Below are positions 25,828-34,320 of a stretch of 64,000 nt of DNA, piece by piece. Source of the DNA: Oxalobacteraceae bacterium (GTDB lineage Bacteria; Pseudomonadota; Gammaproteobacteria; Burkholderiales; Burkholderiaceae_D); the NCBI GenBank assembly GCA_013284265.1, contig JABTBR010000027.1, positions 23,798-87,797 on the forward strand, read 5' to 3'. Each line of letters begins with the position of its first letter. Within the stretch, counting starts at the first letter, position 1. The position numbers and the translations under genes are program-made. The notes beneath the pieces are model-generated. The model saw only the letters and a list, made by a program, of their open reading frames with translations, had not been told where the DNA came from and did not search any database.

Positions 25828-28800
25828 GCAACTTCCTTTCGCTTCAACATTGTGTCTACCAGTTGCTGTGCCGTTCTGAAGTCGAGGGTATCGATCGCTT
25901 CGGCCAAGCCGGCCACCGCGTCCGGGCTGGCCGACTGCAGGGCGGGACGCACTACCCGGAAGGCGTCCAAGGCTTTCAAGTTGTTATTCTGAAGCAAAGC
26001 TTGCAGCTCCGCCAGTCTTTGCGGCAGCTCGGCCGCGCTGGCCGCGTCGGCGTCGACTACGGGCAACGCCGGGATCTGGTTCTGGATGCCCCCGGCCACG
26101 GTGTGGAGGGCTTGGTCCAGCTCGGCAAGGACCGTTTCCAGGGCGCCAGCTTGCGCGGATGGCAAGTTGGCCAGCAGGGTTTCGGCCTGGGCGCACAGGC
26201 GTGCGACGTCGGCCGCGCCCAGGTTGGCGGCGACGCCGCGTACGCGGTGCAAGGCTTGCTTGGCTTCCAGGAATTGTTGAGCGGCCAGCAGGACCCGCAA
26301 CTCGTCGGCGGTGCTGGTGTGGGAGGCGCAGAAGCGCGTCAACAGCTTGTGCAGGGTGGCGTAGCTGCCGCCCATGCGCTGCAGGGCGGTGGGGAGGTCG
26401 ATGCCGGGCAGGCTGGTGGGGACGGGGAGCGCGGGTTCCGCAGGAGGCGGGGTGGTCGCGGCGGCCGGCTGCGGGGCTGCCGGGCTGTTGTGCCCTGCAA
26501 GCCCTGCAACGCCGGCAAACCCTGCAAACCCTGCAAACCCTGCAAACCCTGCAACCCCTGCAAACCCAGGGCCAAGTGCTGGGGTCTGACCCGACGGGTC
26601 AGACCCCTTTGATGGGCCGCGGGTGGATGCGGGCGGGCCGTCGGGCCAGACCAGGCGGCTCAGGGTGGCGATCATTTCGTCGACGTCGACCGGCTTGGCC
26701 ACGTGGGCGTCCATGCCGGCTGCGGCGGCCTGGACCCGGTCGTCGTCCATGACGTTGGCGGTCATGGCGATCACGGGCAGGCTGCGCAAGCCCATGGCGC
26801 GGATCGCGGCCGTCGCTTCGTAGCCATTCATCACCGGCATTTGCACATCCATCAGCACCGCGTCATAGCGGCCGGGCTCGGCGTTGAGCCGGTCCAGCGC
26901 GAGCTGGCCGTTGGCGGCGATGGTGACTTCGGCGCCGGCGTGCTGCAACAGGTAGGTGGCCACTTCCTGGTTGATTTCATTGTCTTCCACCAGCAGCACG
27001 CGCATGCCGTCGAGGCGGCCGTCGAGCGGTTCGTGGCGCGGCAGTGCGGTCGGCACGGTGCCGCCGCAGCGCAGCGCGGCCACCGCTGCCAGCAGGCGCG
27101 CCGGGGTGGCGGGCTTGGCCAGGATGCGCATCTGGCGCAGGCTGTCGTGGGCGCTGGCGTCGACGTCGTCGGGCACCATCATCAGCACCGGCGGCAAGGT
27201 CAGGCCGTCCTGGCGCGCCTGGGCCAGCACGGTGGCGCCATCCATGTCCTGCAAGGCGTAGTCGAGCAGCATCAGGTCGAAGCTGGCGCCGCTGCGGCGC
27301 AGCGCGCCGAGCGCGGTGGCGCCGCTGTGCACGCATTCAGCATGCCAGTCGAACACGGCGCAGGCCGCGGCCAGCGCGGCGCAGACGCTGCGGTTGTCGT
27401 CGACGATCAGCAGCGACAGCTGCTGCATCGATGGCTGGGTGGGGCGTGGCCCCACATCGTCGGCGCTGGCCCGGCCCAACTGGCATTCGAAGCGGAATTC
27501 GGCGCCGGCGCCGGGCGCGCTGCGCACGCTCAGGCGTCCGCCCATCAGGCCGACCAGGCGCCGGCAGATGGCCAGCCCCAGCCCCACGCCGCCGAAGCGG
27601 CGGCTGGTGCTGCTGTCGCCCTGCGAGAAGGCGTCGAAGATATGCAACTGCTGTTCCTCGCTCATGCCGATGCCGGTGTCGCGCACCGAAAACGCCAGCG
27701 TGACGCTGCTGCCGCTGCTGCTGAGCGGCTTCACCCCCAGCACCACCTGGCCGGTTTCGGTGAACTTGACGGCGTTGCCGACCAGGTTGACCAGCACCTG
27801 CTGCAGGCGCATGGCGTCGCCCACCAGTTCGAGCGGCACGCGCGGGTCGACTTCGAACACCGGTTCGACGCCCTTGCTCCAGGCGCTGCCGGCCAGCAGC
27901 ACGGCGGTGCTGGTGAGGATGTGGTCGAGGTTGAAGCGGGCATGTTCCAGGCGCAGGTGGCCGGACTCGATCTTGGAAAAATCGAGTACGTCGTTGAGTA
28001 CCCCGAGCAGCGACTGGGTGGCCAGCTGGATCTTGCCCAGATAGCTGCGCTCGCGCGGTGCCAGCGGCGCATCCTCGAGCAGGCGCGCCAGGCCGATGAT
28101 GGCGTTCATCGGGGTGCGGATCTCGTGGCTCATATTGGCCACGAATTCGCTCTTGGCGCGGCTGGCCGCTTCGGCCTTGTCGCGCGCGACGATCAGCTGC
28201 TCGTTGAGTTCCTGCAAATGCAATTCCGTTTCCTTCAGGGTGGTGACGTCCGAGACCAGCACGAAGAAGCCGCGCACGGCCCCGGTCTGGTCCAGGTCGG
28301 GGATGTAATTGGTCCAGGTGTAACTGGTGTCGCCCGAGGGCCAGACCAGTTCGCCGGGGAAGCCTTGCGGCACGCCGCCCAGGGCGCCGTCGACCTGCTG
28401 GTTGCACAGGGCGAACTGGGGCGCGCCCAGCACCTCGGGCATGGACATGCCGATGATGGTTTCCTTGCTCAGGTTGTGCCATTCGAGGAAGTAGCGGTTG
28501 GCGAAGCAGCAGCGCAGCGACGAATCCCAGTAGGCCACCATGCCGGGCAGGCTGTCGGTGACGGTGCGCAGGAAGTTTTCGCTATGGGCCAGTTGGGCGG
28601 TGGTGGCCAGCACCACTTCCTCGGCGCGGGCGCGTTCGGTGATGTCGATGGCCATGCCGAGCAGGTGGGTGGCCTTGCCGTTCTCGTCGCGCAACGCCAC
28701 CTTGTGCGTGTGCAGATAGCGGGTCTCGCCGCTGGCGCCGGTGACCGCTTCCTTGTCGACCTCGTAGACTTCGTCCGAGGCGAGCACCTTGCGGTCGGCC

Positions 28801-30482
28801 GCGTTGAACTGCTCGGCCTGTTCAGGCGGGAACAGTTCCTGGTCGTTCCTGCCCAGCAGTTCGCTGCGGTCATGGCCGAACATCCGTTCGGCGTGGAGGT
28901 TCAGCATTTCAAAGCGCAGGTCCTCGGCGCGCTTGACGAAGATGGTGGCCGGCATGTTTTCGAACACCGAGCTAAACAGCTGCTTGGACTGGCGCAGCTT
29001 GGCTTCCACCCGTTTCTGTTCGCTGATGTCGAGCAGCAGGCCGGTGATGGCGTTCATCCGCCCTTCGGCGTCGAATTGCGGATAGTAGCTGACGATCCAG
29101 TAGCACAGCTGGTCCGGCGAGCCGGGCGAGGTGCCCGACATTTCGATATTCGTCACCGGCTGCCCGGTGGCGAGCACCTTGCGGTAGTCGGCCAGCACCC
29201 GCTGGCGCACGGCCAGGTCGTCGATCATGTCGCCGATCTGGCAGCCCAGGTGTTCGACCACCGGGCGCGCGTTCATCGCCGCCAGATATTCATTGATGCG
29301 CACCACGCGCAGTTCGGTGTCGACGTAGCTCAGGCCCACCGGCGCGGTGGCATACAGGGTCTCGAGCTGGCTGCGCGATTTTTCCAGCTGGCTGGTGCGC
29401 TCGGCCACCAGGCTTTCCAGTTCATGGCGGTGGCGCAGCAGATCGGTTTCCAGTGCCAGCAGCGCTTCGCCGACGGCGGCCGCCTCCGAGAAGCTGGTCT
29501 GGTCCAGTGTGAACGGCACGCCCTGGGCCAGCGCCTGGGCCGGGGCCGTCAGCGCGCGGATCGAACGGCTGATGCGCCCGCCCACCAGCCAGGCCGCCGA
29601 GAAGCCGCCCAGCAGCACCACCGCCACCATCAGGGTGGTCAGTGCGACCGAGCGCAGCAGTTCTTCCAGCGCTACCTCCTGCGGTGTCGAGATCGAGACC
29701 GTGACGCCACTGACGGGGGCGCGCGCCAGCCCCAGATAGACCGGGGTGCCGTCGGCGCTGTGGGTGTTGAGCAGGGTGTCGCTGGACTGGCGCATGTATT
29801 CGCGCAGCACCGGCGAGGCGCTCGCGCCGATGCGGTTGCGGCCGTTCTCGGACTGGGCCACGATCACGCCCTTGGTGTCGTACAGGGTCACGGACTGATG
29901 GTGGGTCACCAGCTCGTCGGCCAGGATGCGCGTCATGCGGTCGCTCTTGAAGACGGCGCTGAAGGCGTAGGCCAGGCGGGCATCGATCACCACCGGCACG
30001 TCGAGCGCCAGCAGGCTTTGGTTGGCCTGCTGCAGCTGCGACAAGGCCGGCCGGCCGATGGCCAGCATGGGTTTGAGCCTGGCCGCGTTGGCGGCCGGGG
30101 CCGGCAGGTCGACGCTGTTGCCGCCAATTAAGAGCAGCGCTTTCCCATCGGGATCGCTGAGCAGGAAATGGGAGGCGGGAAACTGGGGCAGCAGCAGGGT
30201 GGCGGCCTGCTGGCGGAATTCATCGAGCTTGCCGCTGCGCAGGCTGGGCGAGGCCAGCAGGGCCAGCGCCGTGCTCTCGGCCTGGGCCAGGTCGCGGTCG
30301 ACGGCGGCGGCCACGGTGCGCGCCAGCTGCTGGGTGTCTTCCATCAGCGCGGCCCGCTCGCGCGCGTAGAACTGCTGCACCAGGGCGGCGAAGCAGATCA
30401 CCGTGGGCAAGGCGCAGGCCAGTACCAGCAGCGCGATTTGCGACCGGATCGACGGCAGGGCTTTGGCGGGCGTGTCTTGCAA
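25824..30482 (-). CDS. hybrid sensor histidine kinase with PAS repeats, two receivers and an HPt domain
   Basis: A 1552-residue inner-membrane phosphorelay kinase. Order: membrane helix (about 13-35), extracytoplasmic sensor (to about 280), second helix and HAMP (to about 355), three PAS domains (about 365-490, 495-620, 630-760), HisKA with phospho-His in NMSHEIRTPM (about 785), HATPase with NLVGNAVKF, DTGIGM and GVGLGLAI, first receiver (about 1030-1145, LLIVDDNRS, Asp in LMLLDYALQDMDG), second receiver (about 1165-1285, VLLVEDNEINQE, DVQMPVMNGYE), linker, and an HPt domain with His in ALHRVRGVAANLGA. The linker at about 1285-1330 carries an in-frame palindromic repeat and Gly-Phe-Ala tandem repeats. 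It is coupled by ATGA to the REC-GGDEF gene. Confidence 0.93.
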   Translation of the reverse strand: MQDTPAKALPSIRSQIALLVLACALPTVICFAALVQQFYARERAALMEDTQQLARTVAAAVDRDLAQAESTALALLASPSLRSGKLDEFRQQAATLLLPQFPASHFLLSDPDGKALLLIGGNSVDLPAPAANAARLKPMLAIGRPALSQLQQANQSLLALDVPVVIDARLAYAFSAVFKSDRMTRILADELVTHHQSVTLYDTKGVIVAQSENGRNRIGASASPVLREYMRQSSDTLLNTHSADGTPVYLGLARAPVSGVTVSISTPQEVALEELLRSVALTTLMVAVVLLGGFSAAWLVGGRISRSIRALTAPAQALAQGVPFTLDQTSFSEAAAVGEALLALETDLLRHRHELESLVAERTSQLEKSRSQLETLYATAPVGLSYVDTELRVVRINEYLAAMNARPVVEHLGCQIGDMIDDLAVRQRVLADYRKVLATGQPVTNIEMSGTSPGSPDQLCYWIVSYYPQFDAEGRMNAITGLLLDISEQKRVEAKLRQSKQLFSSVFENMPATIFVKRAEDLRFEMLNLHAERMFGHDRSELLGRNDQELFPPEQAEQFNAADRKVLASDEVYEVDKEAVTGASGETRYLHTHKVALRDENGKATHLLGMAIDITERARAEEVVLATTAQLAHSENFLRTVTDSLPGMVAYWDSSLRCCFANRYFLEWHNLSKETIIGMSMPEVLGAPQFALCNQQVDGALGGVPQGFPGELVWPSGDTSYTWTNYIPDLDQTGAVRGFFVLVSDVTTLKETELHLQELNEQLIVARDKAEAASRAKSEFVANMSHEIRTPMNAIIGLARLLEDAPLAPRERSYLGKIQLATQSLLGVLNDVLDFSKIESGHLRLEHARFNLDHILTSTAVLLAGSAWSKGVEPVFEVDPRVPLELVGDAMRLQQVLVNLVGNAVKFTETGQVVLGVKPLSSSGSSVTLAFSVRDTGIGMSEEQQLHIFDAFSQGDSSTSRRFGGVGLGLAICRRLVGLMGGRLSVRSAPGAGAEFRFECQLGRASADDVGPRPTQPSMQQLSLLIVDDNRSVCAALAAACAVFDWHAECVHSGATALGALRRSGASFDLMLLDYALQDMDGATVLAQARQDGLTLPPVLMMVPDDVDASAHDSLRQMRILAKPATPARLLAAVAALRCGGTVPTALPRHEPLDGRLDGMRVLLVEDNEINQEVATYLLQHAGAEVTIAANGQLALDRLNAEPGRYDAVLMDVQMPVMNGYEATAAIRAMGLRSLPVIAMTANVMDDDRVQAAAAGMDAHVAKPVDVDEMIATLSRLVWPDGPPASTRGPSKGSDPSGQTPALGPGFAGVAGFAGFAGFAGFAGVAGLAGHNSPAAPQPAAATTPPPAEPALPVPTSLPGIDLPTALQRMGGSYATLHKLLTRFCASHTSTADELRVLLAAQQFLEAKQALHRVRGVAANLGAADVARLCAQAETLLANLPSAQAGALETVLAELDQALHTVAGGIQNQIPALPVVDADAASAAELPQRLAELQALLQNNNLKALDAFRVVRPALQSASPDAVAGLAEAIDTLDFRTAQQLVDTMLKRKEVA
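26493..26565. repeat. 9-bp tandem repeat inside the histidine kinase linker
   Basis: About eight copies of a 9-bp unit (CCCTGCAAA on the plus strand) encode repeated Gly-Phe-Ala or Gly-Val-Ala triplets on the coding strand. Copies differ by single bases (AAA, AAG, AAC). It abuts the palindromic repeat at 26562. Confidence 0.85.
26562..26627. repeat. palindromic interspersed repeat, short form, inserted in frame in a coding sequence (copy 3)
   Basis: The core is a perfect 12-bp inverted repeat, GGGGTCTGACCC/GGGTCAGACCCC, with a three-base loop (26581-26607). Flanks match the other copies at lower identity: AAACCCAGGGCCAAGTGCT on the left, and GGGCCGCGGGTG on the right. It encodes GSDPSGQTPA in the linker between the second receiver and the HPt domain. 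Confidence 0.8.
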
Positions 30483-30657
30483 TGCGGGAGCCTCCTGCCG
30501 CGCGCGAAGGCGACGGCGACGAACAGTATTTTGCTAGCTGTTCGATAGTAGCCGAGGCGGGAAGATACCGAAAGGGGGGTGAGTGCTGTAGAGCAAAAAA
30601 CCAACTGCGAATGCGGGGAGAGGGGGGGGCTCCCCAAGGCAAGCGCGCCACGACGCG

Positions 30658-30730
30658 TTTAGAACCCAAGGCGTAACCCTGGGGTCAGACCCGACGGGTC
30701 TGACCCCGGCTCTTTGCCGTGGGTTTTAAT
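30658..30730. repeat. palindromic interspersed repeat, short form (copy 4)
   Basis: A 73-bp element, TTTAGAACCCAAGGC to GCCGTGGGTTTTAAT, in the opposite orientation to copies 1 and 5. The core GGGGTCAGACCC/GGGTCTGACCCC is at 30681-30707. It lies between the histidine kinase start and the phosphotransferase end. Confidence 0.88.
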
Positions 30731-30775
30731 TGCGCCGGCGGCCCGCCAGCAGGTATTTTCTTTTCCGAGTATCCC

Positions 30776-31843
30776 TTAGATCTTCTTGCCGCAGGCGTAA
30801 GCCCAGGCCAGCTCCGCCATCGGCCGCGCCATCTTGCCCGATTCCAGCGCCTGGGCGCTGGCCGCCGTGCCGTCGACATAGCGCTTCATGATGCCCTGCA
30901 TGATGCTGGCCAGGCGGAACATATTGAAGGCGAGGTAGAAATTGAAGTCTTCCAGCCGTATCGTCTTGCCGGTGCGCTCGGCGTACAGGGCGATGTATTC
31001 CTGCTGGCTAGGGATGCCCAGCGCGGCCAGGTCCAGGCCGCCGATGCCGCGGAAGCTGCCCGGCTCGATATGCCAGCCCATGCAATGGTAGGAGAAGTCG
31101 GCAAACGGGTGGCCCAGCGTCGACAATTCCCAGTCCAGCACGGCCAGGATGCGCGGCTCGGTGGGGTGGAACAGCATATTGTCGAGGCGGTAGTCGCCAT
31201 GCACGATGGAGGTGTCTTCGCCCGGCGGAATGTTGGCCGGCAGCCAGGCGATAAGCTGGTCCATCGCTTCGATGGTCTCGGTCTGGGCGGCCACGTATTG
31301 CTTGCTCCAGCGCTCGATCTGGCGGGCGAAATAATTGCCCGGCTTGCCGAAGTCTTCCAGTCCGATGGCCTTGTAGTCGATGGTGTGCAGCAGGGCCATC
31401 ACGCGGTTCTGCTCGTTGTAGATGGCGCGCCGCTCGTCCGGGCTCATGCCGGGCAGGGCCTGGTCCCACAGCACCCGTCCGTCGACGAATTCCATCACAT
31501 AGAAGGCCCGTCCGATCACGTCCTCGTCGGTGCACAGCGCGTACTGGCGCGCGGCCGGGAAGCCGGCCTTGCTGAGCGCGTCCATGACGCGGTATTCGCG
31601 TTCGATCGCATGCGCCGACGGCAGCAGCTTGGCGGCCGGGGCCGGCTTGGTGCGCAGCACATAGTGCTGCTCGCCCTTGCTTAATTTATAGGTCGGATTC
31701 GATTGCCCGCCCTTGAACTGCACCACCGTCAGCGGGCCGGCCGGATAGTCCGCCACATGGGTGCTCAGATAGGCGTCCAGTGCCGCGACATCGAACTGGT
31801 GGCGCGCCGATACTTCTTTGGTACCGATGAATTCTTCGAACAT
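30776..31843 (-). CDS. phosphotransferase family protein (ACAD10/11-type kinase domain)
   Basis: A 355-residue aminoglycoside-phosphotransferase-fold protein. The catalytic loop is VHGDYRLDNMLFHP and the metal-binding motif is LDWELSTLGHP; VQFKGGQSNPTY forms the nucleotide loop. The same domain is fused to acyl-CoA dehydrogenases in ACAD10/11, which phosphorylate 4-hydroxyacyl-CoAs for beta-oxidation. GGAGACAGC precedes the ATG, the same leader used by the dehydrogenase operon. Together with the shared 15-bp operator upstream, this suggests it works with that operon in one acyl-CoA pathway. Confidence 0.9.
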   Translation of the reverse strand: MFEEFIGTKEVSARHQFDVAALDAYLSTHVADYPAGPLTVVQFKGGQSNPTYKLSKGEQHYVLRTKPAPAAKLLPSAHAIEREYRVMDALSKAGFPAARQYALCTDEDVIGRAFYVMEFVDGRVLWDQALPGMSPDERRAIYNEQNRVMALLHTIDYKAIGLEDFGKPGNYFARQIERWSKQYVAAQTETIEAMDQLIAWLPANIPPGEDTSIVHGDYRLDNMLFHPTEPRILAVLDWELSTLGHPFADFSYHCMGWHIEPGSFRGIGGLDLAALGIPSQQEYIALYAERTGKTIRLEDFNFYLAFNMFRLASIMQGIMKRYVDGTAASAQALESGKMARPMAELAWAYACGKKI

Positions 31844-31885
31844 GCTGTCTCCTGCGTGAGTAGGTCGCTTATTCTAATCGATAAA

Positions 31886-31900
31886 GTGAACGGTCGTGCT
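31886..31900. promoter_or_regulatory. putative TetR-type operator, identical to the one at 16965
   Basis: GTGAACGGTCGTGCT lies 42 bases upstream of the phosphotransferase ATG. An AT-rich patch (AATTAATA on the coding strand) next to it could be the promoter -10. Confidence 0.65.
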
Positions 31901-32000
31901 ATTAATTTGCGCGGCGTCGCAATGGCGCGTTTGTTGCGCAAACCCCACACAAGAGGGGCGAGACGACGTCAGGGAAAGTGTAGCAGGAGGAAAAGCGGCT

Positions 32001-32044
32001 GGCGCCGGCCTGGCCAAGGGGGGAACCCTGGCGCAGCCGGCGCC
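32001..32044 (-). terminator. possible terminator of the prepilin gene
   Basis: A 9-bp stem, GGCGCCGGC (32001-32009) with GCCGGCGCC (32036-32044), just beyond the prepilin stop. The minus-strand tail then reads AGCCGCTTTTCC, a weak U tract. Confidence 0.4.
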
Positions 32045-32049
32045 TGGCA

Positions 32050-32622
32050 TCAGAAGAACAATGCCGTGCGGGTGATGATGGTGCCGTTATTGGTATAGTT
32101 GCCGCTGGCGCGCACCGATCCGGTGTTGAACTTGCCGTCGTCGAGCTTGCTGTCTATCTGTTCGGCGAAGGAGTCCGGCAGATTGTCGAAGCGGATGCCG
32201 TTGCCGCCGCGGCCGCCGACGATATCGTTATAGATGTAGACGGCGCCGCCCTGGGCGCTGGTCATGAAGTCGCTGCTGCCGTTGTAGGAGCCGGTGATGA
32301 AGCCGGCCAGCGCCAGATGCTGGGGCGCCAGCTGGTATTCGGCGATCTGGCCATCGCCATTGCCGTTGCCGGTGGCCGAGGGCGCATGCAGCGTGCCTTG
32401 CACATCGTCGCCGGGCAGGGCGCGGAATTTGTCCTGGTAGGCGTTGACGGCGGCCGACAGGGAGTTCGATTGCTGGATGATGTTCTTGACCTTCGCACTA
32501 TCGATCAGCCCCTGGCCTTTGAGCACACCGCCCAGCAGCAGGCCGATGATCACCAGCACGATGGCAATTTCAACCAGGGTGAAGCCGCTGTGGGCTTGCG
32601 GACGCACAGGTAGACGTTGCAT
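32050..32622 (-). CDS. prepilin-type N-terminal methylation protein (pseudopilin or pilin)
   Basis: 190 residues from ATG 32622, which has AAAGGA upstream. The leader MQRLPVRPQAHSG is followed by the prepilin peptidase site G/FTLVE and a hydrophobic stem (IAIVLVIIGLLLGGVLKGQ). The C-terminal globular part contains KFRALPGDD, a Gly/Asn-rich loop, and NYTNNGTI near the end. It lies downstream of the leftward pilus operon in the same orientation, separated by 139 bases that hold an FNR-like box, so it may be an independently regulated major subunit of that system. A T2SS major pseudopilin-like role is also possible. Confidence 0.83.
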   Translation of the reverse strand: MQRLPVRPQAHSGFTLVEIAIVLVIIGLLLGGVLKGQGLIDSAKVKNIIQQSNSLSAAVNAYQDKFRALPGDDVQGTLHAPSATGNGNGDGQIAEYQLAPQHLALAGFITGSYNGSSDFMTSAQGGAVYIYNDIVGGRGGNGIRFDNLPDSFAEQIDSKLDDGKFNTGSVRASGNYTNNGTIITRTALFF

Positions 32623-32738
32623 GAGATATTCCTTTCGAGGCATTTCGCCATAATACAATTCTTAAACGCAATACGCATCATAAAAACATGATGAACTCAG
32701 GAAAATATGGGACCTTCAGCCTGTCTTTTACATACTGT

Positions 32739-32752
32739 TTGACCTAGATCAA
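32739..32752. promoter_or_regulatory. FNR/ANR-like box (TTGACCTAGATCAA)
   Basis: Matches TTGAY-N4-RTCAA, one base from the ideal FNR site, in the intergenic region 117 bases upstream of the prepilin start. No clear -10 hexamer at the canonical distance was found. Confidence 0.45.
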
Positions 32753-32761
32753 TGCATTGCC

Positions 32762-33541
32762 TTATTGTCGCGCCGCAGCATTGGCTGGCGCCGCGTCGGG
32801 CTGCGCAGGCTCGCTTTGGCCGCTTTGGCCGGGGCGTTTGCCCGAGGCGATCCGGTCCAGCCGTTCGGACAGGAAGCGCAGCTCGTTCGGATCGCTGATC
32901 TGGCCGCTTTGCAGCAGGCCGCCGACCAGGGCGCGCGCCGCATCGATTTCATTCATGTCTTCCAGGATGAACACTTCCAGCTCGCGGGCCCAGGCCGGCA
33001 CCTGCGCACCGCTGGCCTGCAGCCGGATCGCCTGCGCATAGCGGCGCGCCAGCGCCATGTCGTGCAGGCGGTGGCGCGCCACCAGGCTGGCGTGGGCCAG
33101 CCAGGGCCAGCGCCGGTTCGGGTCTTCGCCAAAGCGCGCGTACACGAAGTCGAGCATCAGGCGCACCCGCGCCGGATCGCCGACGGCGCCATACACTTCG
33201 CTGGCCGCCAGCAGCGGATACTGGCTGCGCGGATCGAGGTCGAGCGCGCGCGCCAGCCAGGCCAGCAGGGTCGGATAGTCGAGTTCGCGCCAGGCCAGGC
33301 TCAGGCCGGGCTGTTCGTCTAAGCCCTGCACATACAGCATGGCGACGCGCGAGGCGGCCGCCGTCTCGCCCAGGCTGGCCAGGCGCAGCAGGGCCAGCGG
33401 CGGCGGCGGCTCCAGCGCCCGGGCTTGCGGCCGGCTGGCCTGCTGCTGCAGCGCAAAGCCGAGCTGCAGCGCGCAGGCCAGCCCCAGTGCCAGCAGCACG
33501 GGACGGGGAACGGCGGACAGCGGCTTGACCGGGGTGGCCAT
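32762..33541 (-). CDS. membrane-anchored helical (TPR-like) protein, last gene of the leftward pilus operon
   Basis: A 259-residue protein. An N-terminal membrane anchor (VLLALGLACALQLGFAL) is followed by helical repeats (TAAASRVAMLYVQG, YPTLLAWLARALDLDPRSQYPLLAASEVYG, RYAQAIRLQASG) with a TPR character, and an Ala/Pro-rich tail. I chose ATG 33541, one base after the permease stop; a TTG six bases earlier overlaps that stop. Its position directly after the permease suggests an accessory subunit of the ABC module, analogous in place only to M. xanthus PilG. No sequence family is recognised. Confidence 0.65.
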   Translation of the reverse strand: MATPVKPLSAVPRPVLLALGLACALQLGFALQQQASRPQARALEPPPPLALLRLASLGETAAASRVAMLYVQGLDEQPGLSLAWRELDYPTLLAWLARALDLDPRSQYPLLAASEVYGAVGDPARVRLMLDFVYARFGEDPNRRWPWLAHASLVARHRLHDMALARRYAQAIRLQASGAQVPAWARELEVFILEDMNEIDAARALVGGLLQSGQISDPNELRFLSERLDRIASGKRPGQSGQSEPAQPDAAPANAAARQ

Positions 33542-33543
33542 GA

Positions 33544-34320
33544 TCAAATGTTTTTACGGTAAAGGTCGAACAGCGCGGCGGCCGCCAGCAGGCCCACATA
33601 GATCGCGCTTTGCAGCGCGATCGCGGCCAACTCGGCGGCGCCGCCATTGTGGTACACCAGCCAGTCGCTGCGGGTGAAGCGATCGAGGTGGGGCAGCAGC
33701 AGGGCGATCGCGTCGATGCCGTGGTCGAGCGTGCGCTGCAGCGGCGTGGCCGCGGCGCTCTGGCCCAGCAGCTGGAAGGTGGCGACCGCGCGCGCCAACA
33801 GATAGAAGGCGCCGGCCGCCGCCAGCGCGGGCAGGGTCTGCTGCAAGGTCAGCGCGCACAGCAGGCTGAAGGCGGCCACGATCCACAGCTCGCACAGCAG
33901 CGAGGCGGCCCACAGCGCGGCCTGGGCCGGCGGCGCGAACCAGCTTGCGAGCAGGCCGGACAGTACGGCCGGCAGCAGCGCCAGCGCGCCGAAGCCGGCA
34001 AGCTTGCCCAGCAAGTAGACGGCGCGCGGAAGCGGCAGGGCCAGCAGCAGTTCGGCGCCCTTGTCGGCGCTCTCGCGCACCATGCTGGTGATGACGAAGG
34101 TGGCGATCAGGAAGATCGATACCAGCCGCAGCAGCGCGGCCAGCACCGCCGTTTCCAGCTGGGCGCTTTCGGTCAGCGCCAGCGCATGCAGGAAGGACGA
34201 CAGGCCGAGCACGCCCAGCGCGCCCGCGCCGAACAGCCACAGCAGGCGGTTGCGCAGCGCTTCGACCAGGGTGTAGCGGGCGATGCACAGGCCCGCGTGC
34301 AGGGTGGGGGCGCGCATCAT
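33544..34320 (-). CDS. ABC-2-type permease in a pilus operon
   Basis: A 258-residue integral membrane protein with about six hydrophobic spans (around residues 25-45, 62-85, 100-125, 135-165, 170-190, 232-252). The N-terminal amphipathic segment CIARYTLVEALRNRLLWLF is typical of ABC-2/NosY-type permeases. ATG 34320 overlaps the stop of the upstream pseudopilin. The only ATPase that could drive it in this operon is the first gene, at 46717-47433, more than 12 kb upstream. In Myxococcus xanthus, the ABC pair PilH/PilI sits in the pil cluster and is needed for pilus formation, which is the nearest precedent I know. Confidence 0.8.
   Translation of the reverse strand: MMRAPTLHAGLCIARYTLVEALRNRLLWLFGAGALGVLGLSSFLHALALTESAQLETAVLAALLRLVSIFLIATFVITSMVRESADKGAELLLALPLPRAVYLLGKLAGFGALALLPAVLSGLLASWFAPPAQAALWAASLLCELWIVAAFSLLCALTLQQTLPALAAAGAFYLLARAVATFQLLGQSAAATPLQRTLDHGIDAIALLLPHLDRFTRSDWLVYHNGGAAELAAIALQSAIYVGLLAAAALFDLYRKNI

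Noticed and set aside
26493..26565. Short regularly spaced repeats that might be a CRISPR array
   Set aside because: The units are 9 bp, contiguous, without spacers, and encode protein repeats.
26703..30131. 1142-codon open frame antisense to the histidine kinase
   Set aside because: Same reason; the sense strand has a complete set of kinase, receiver and PAS motifs.
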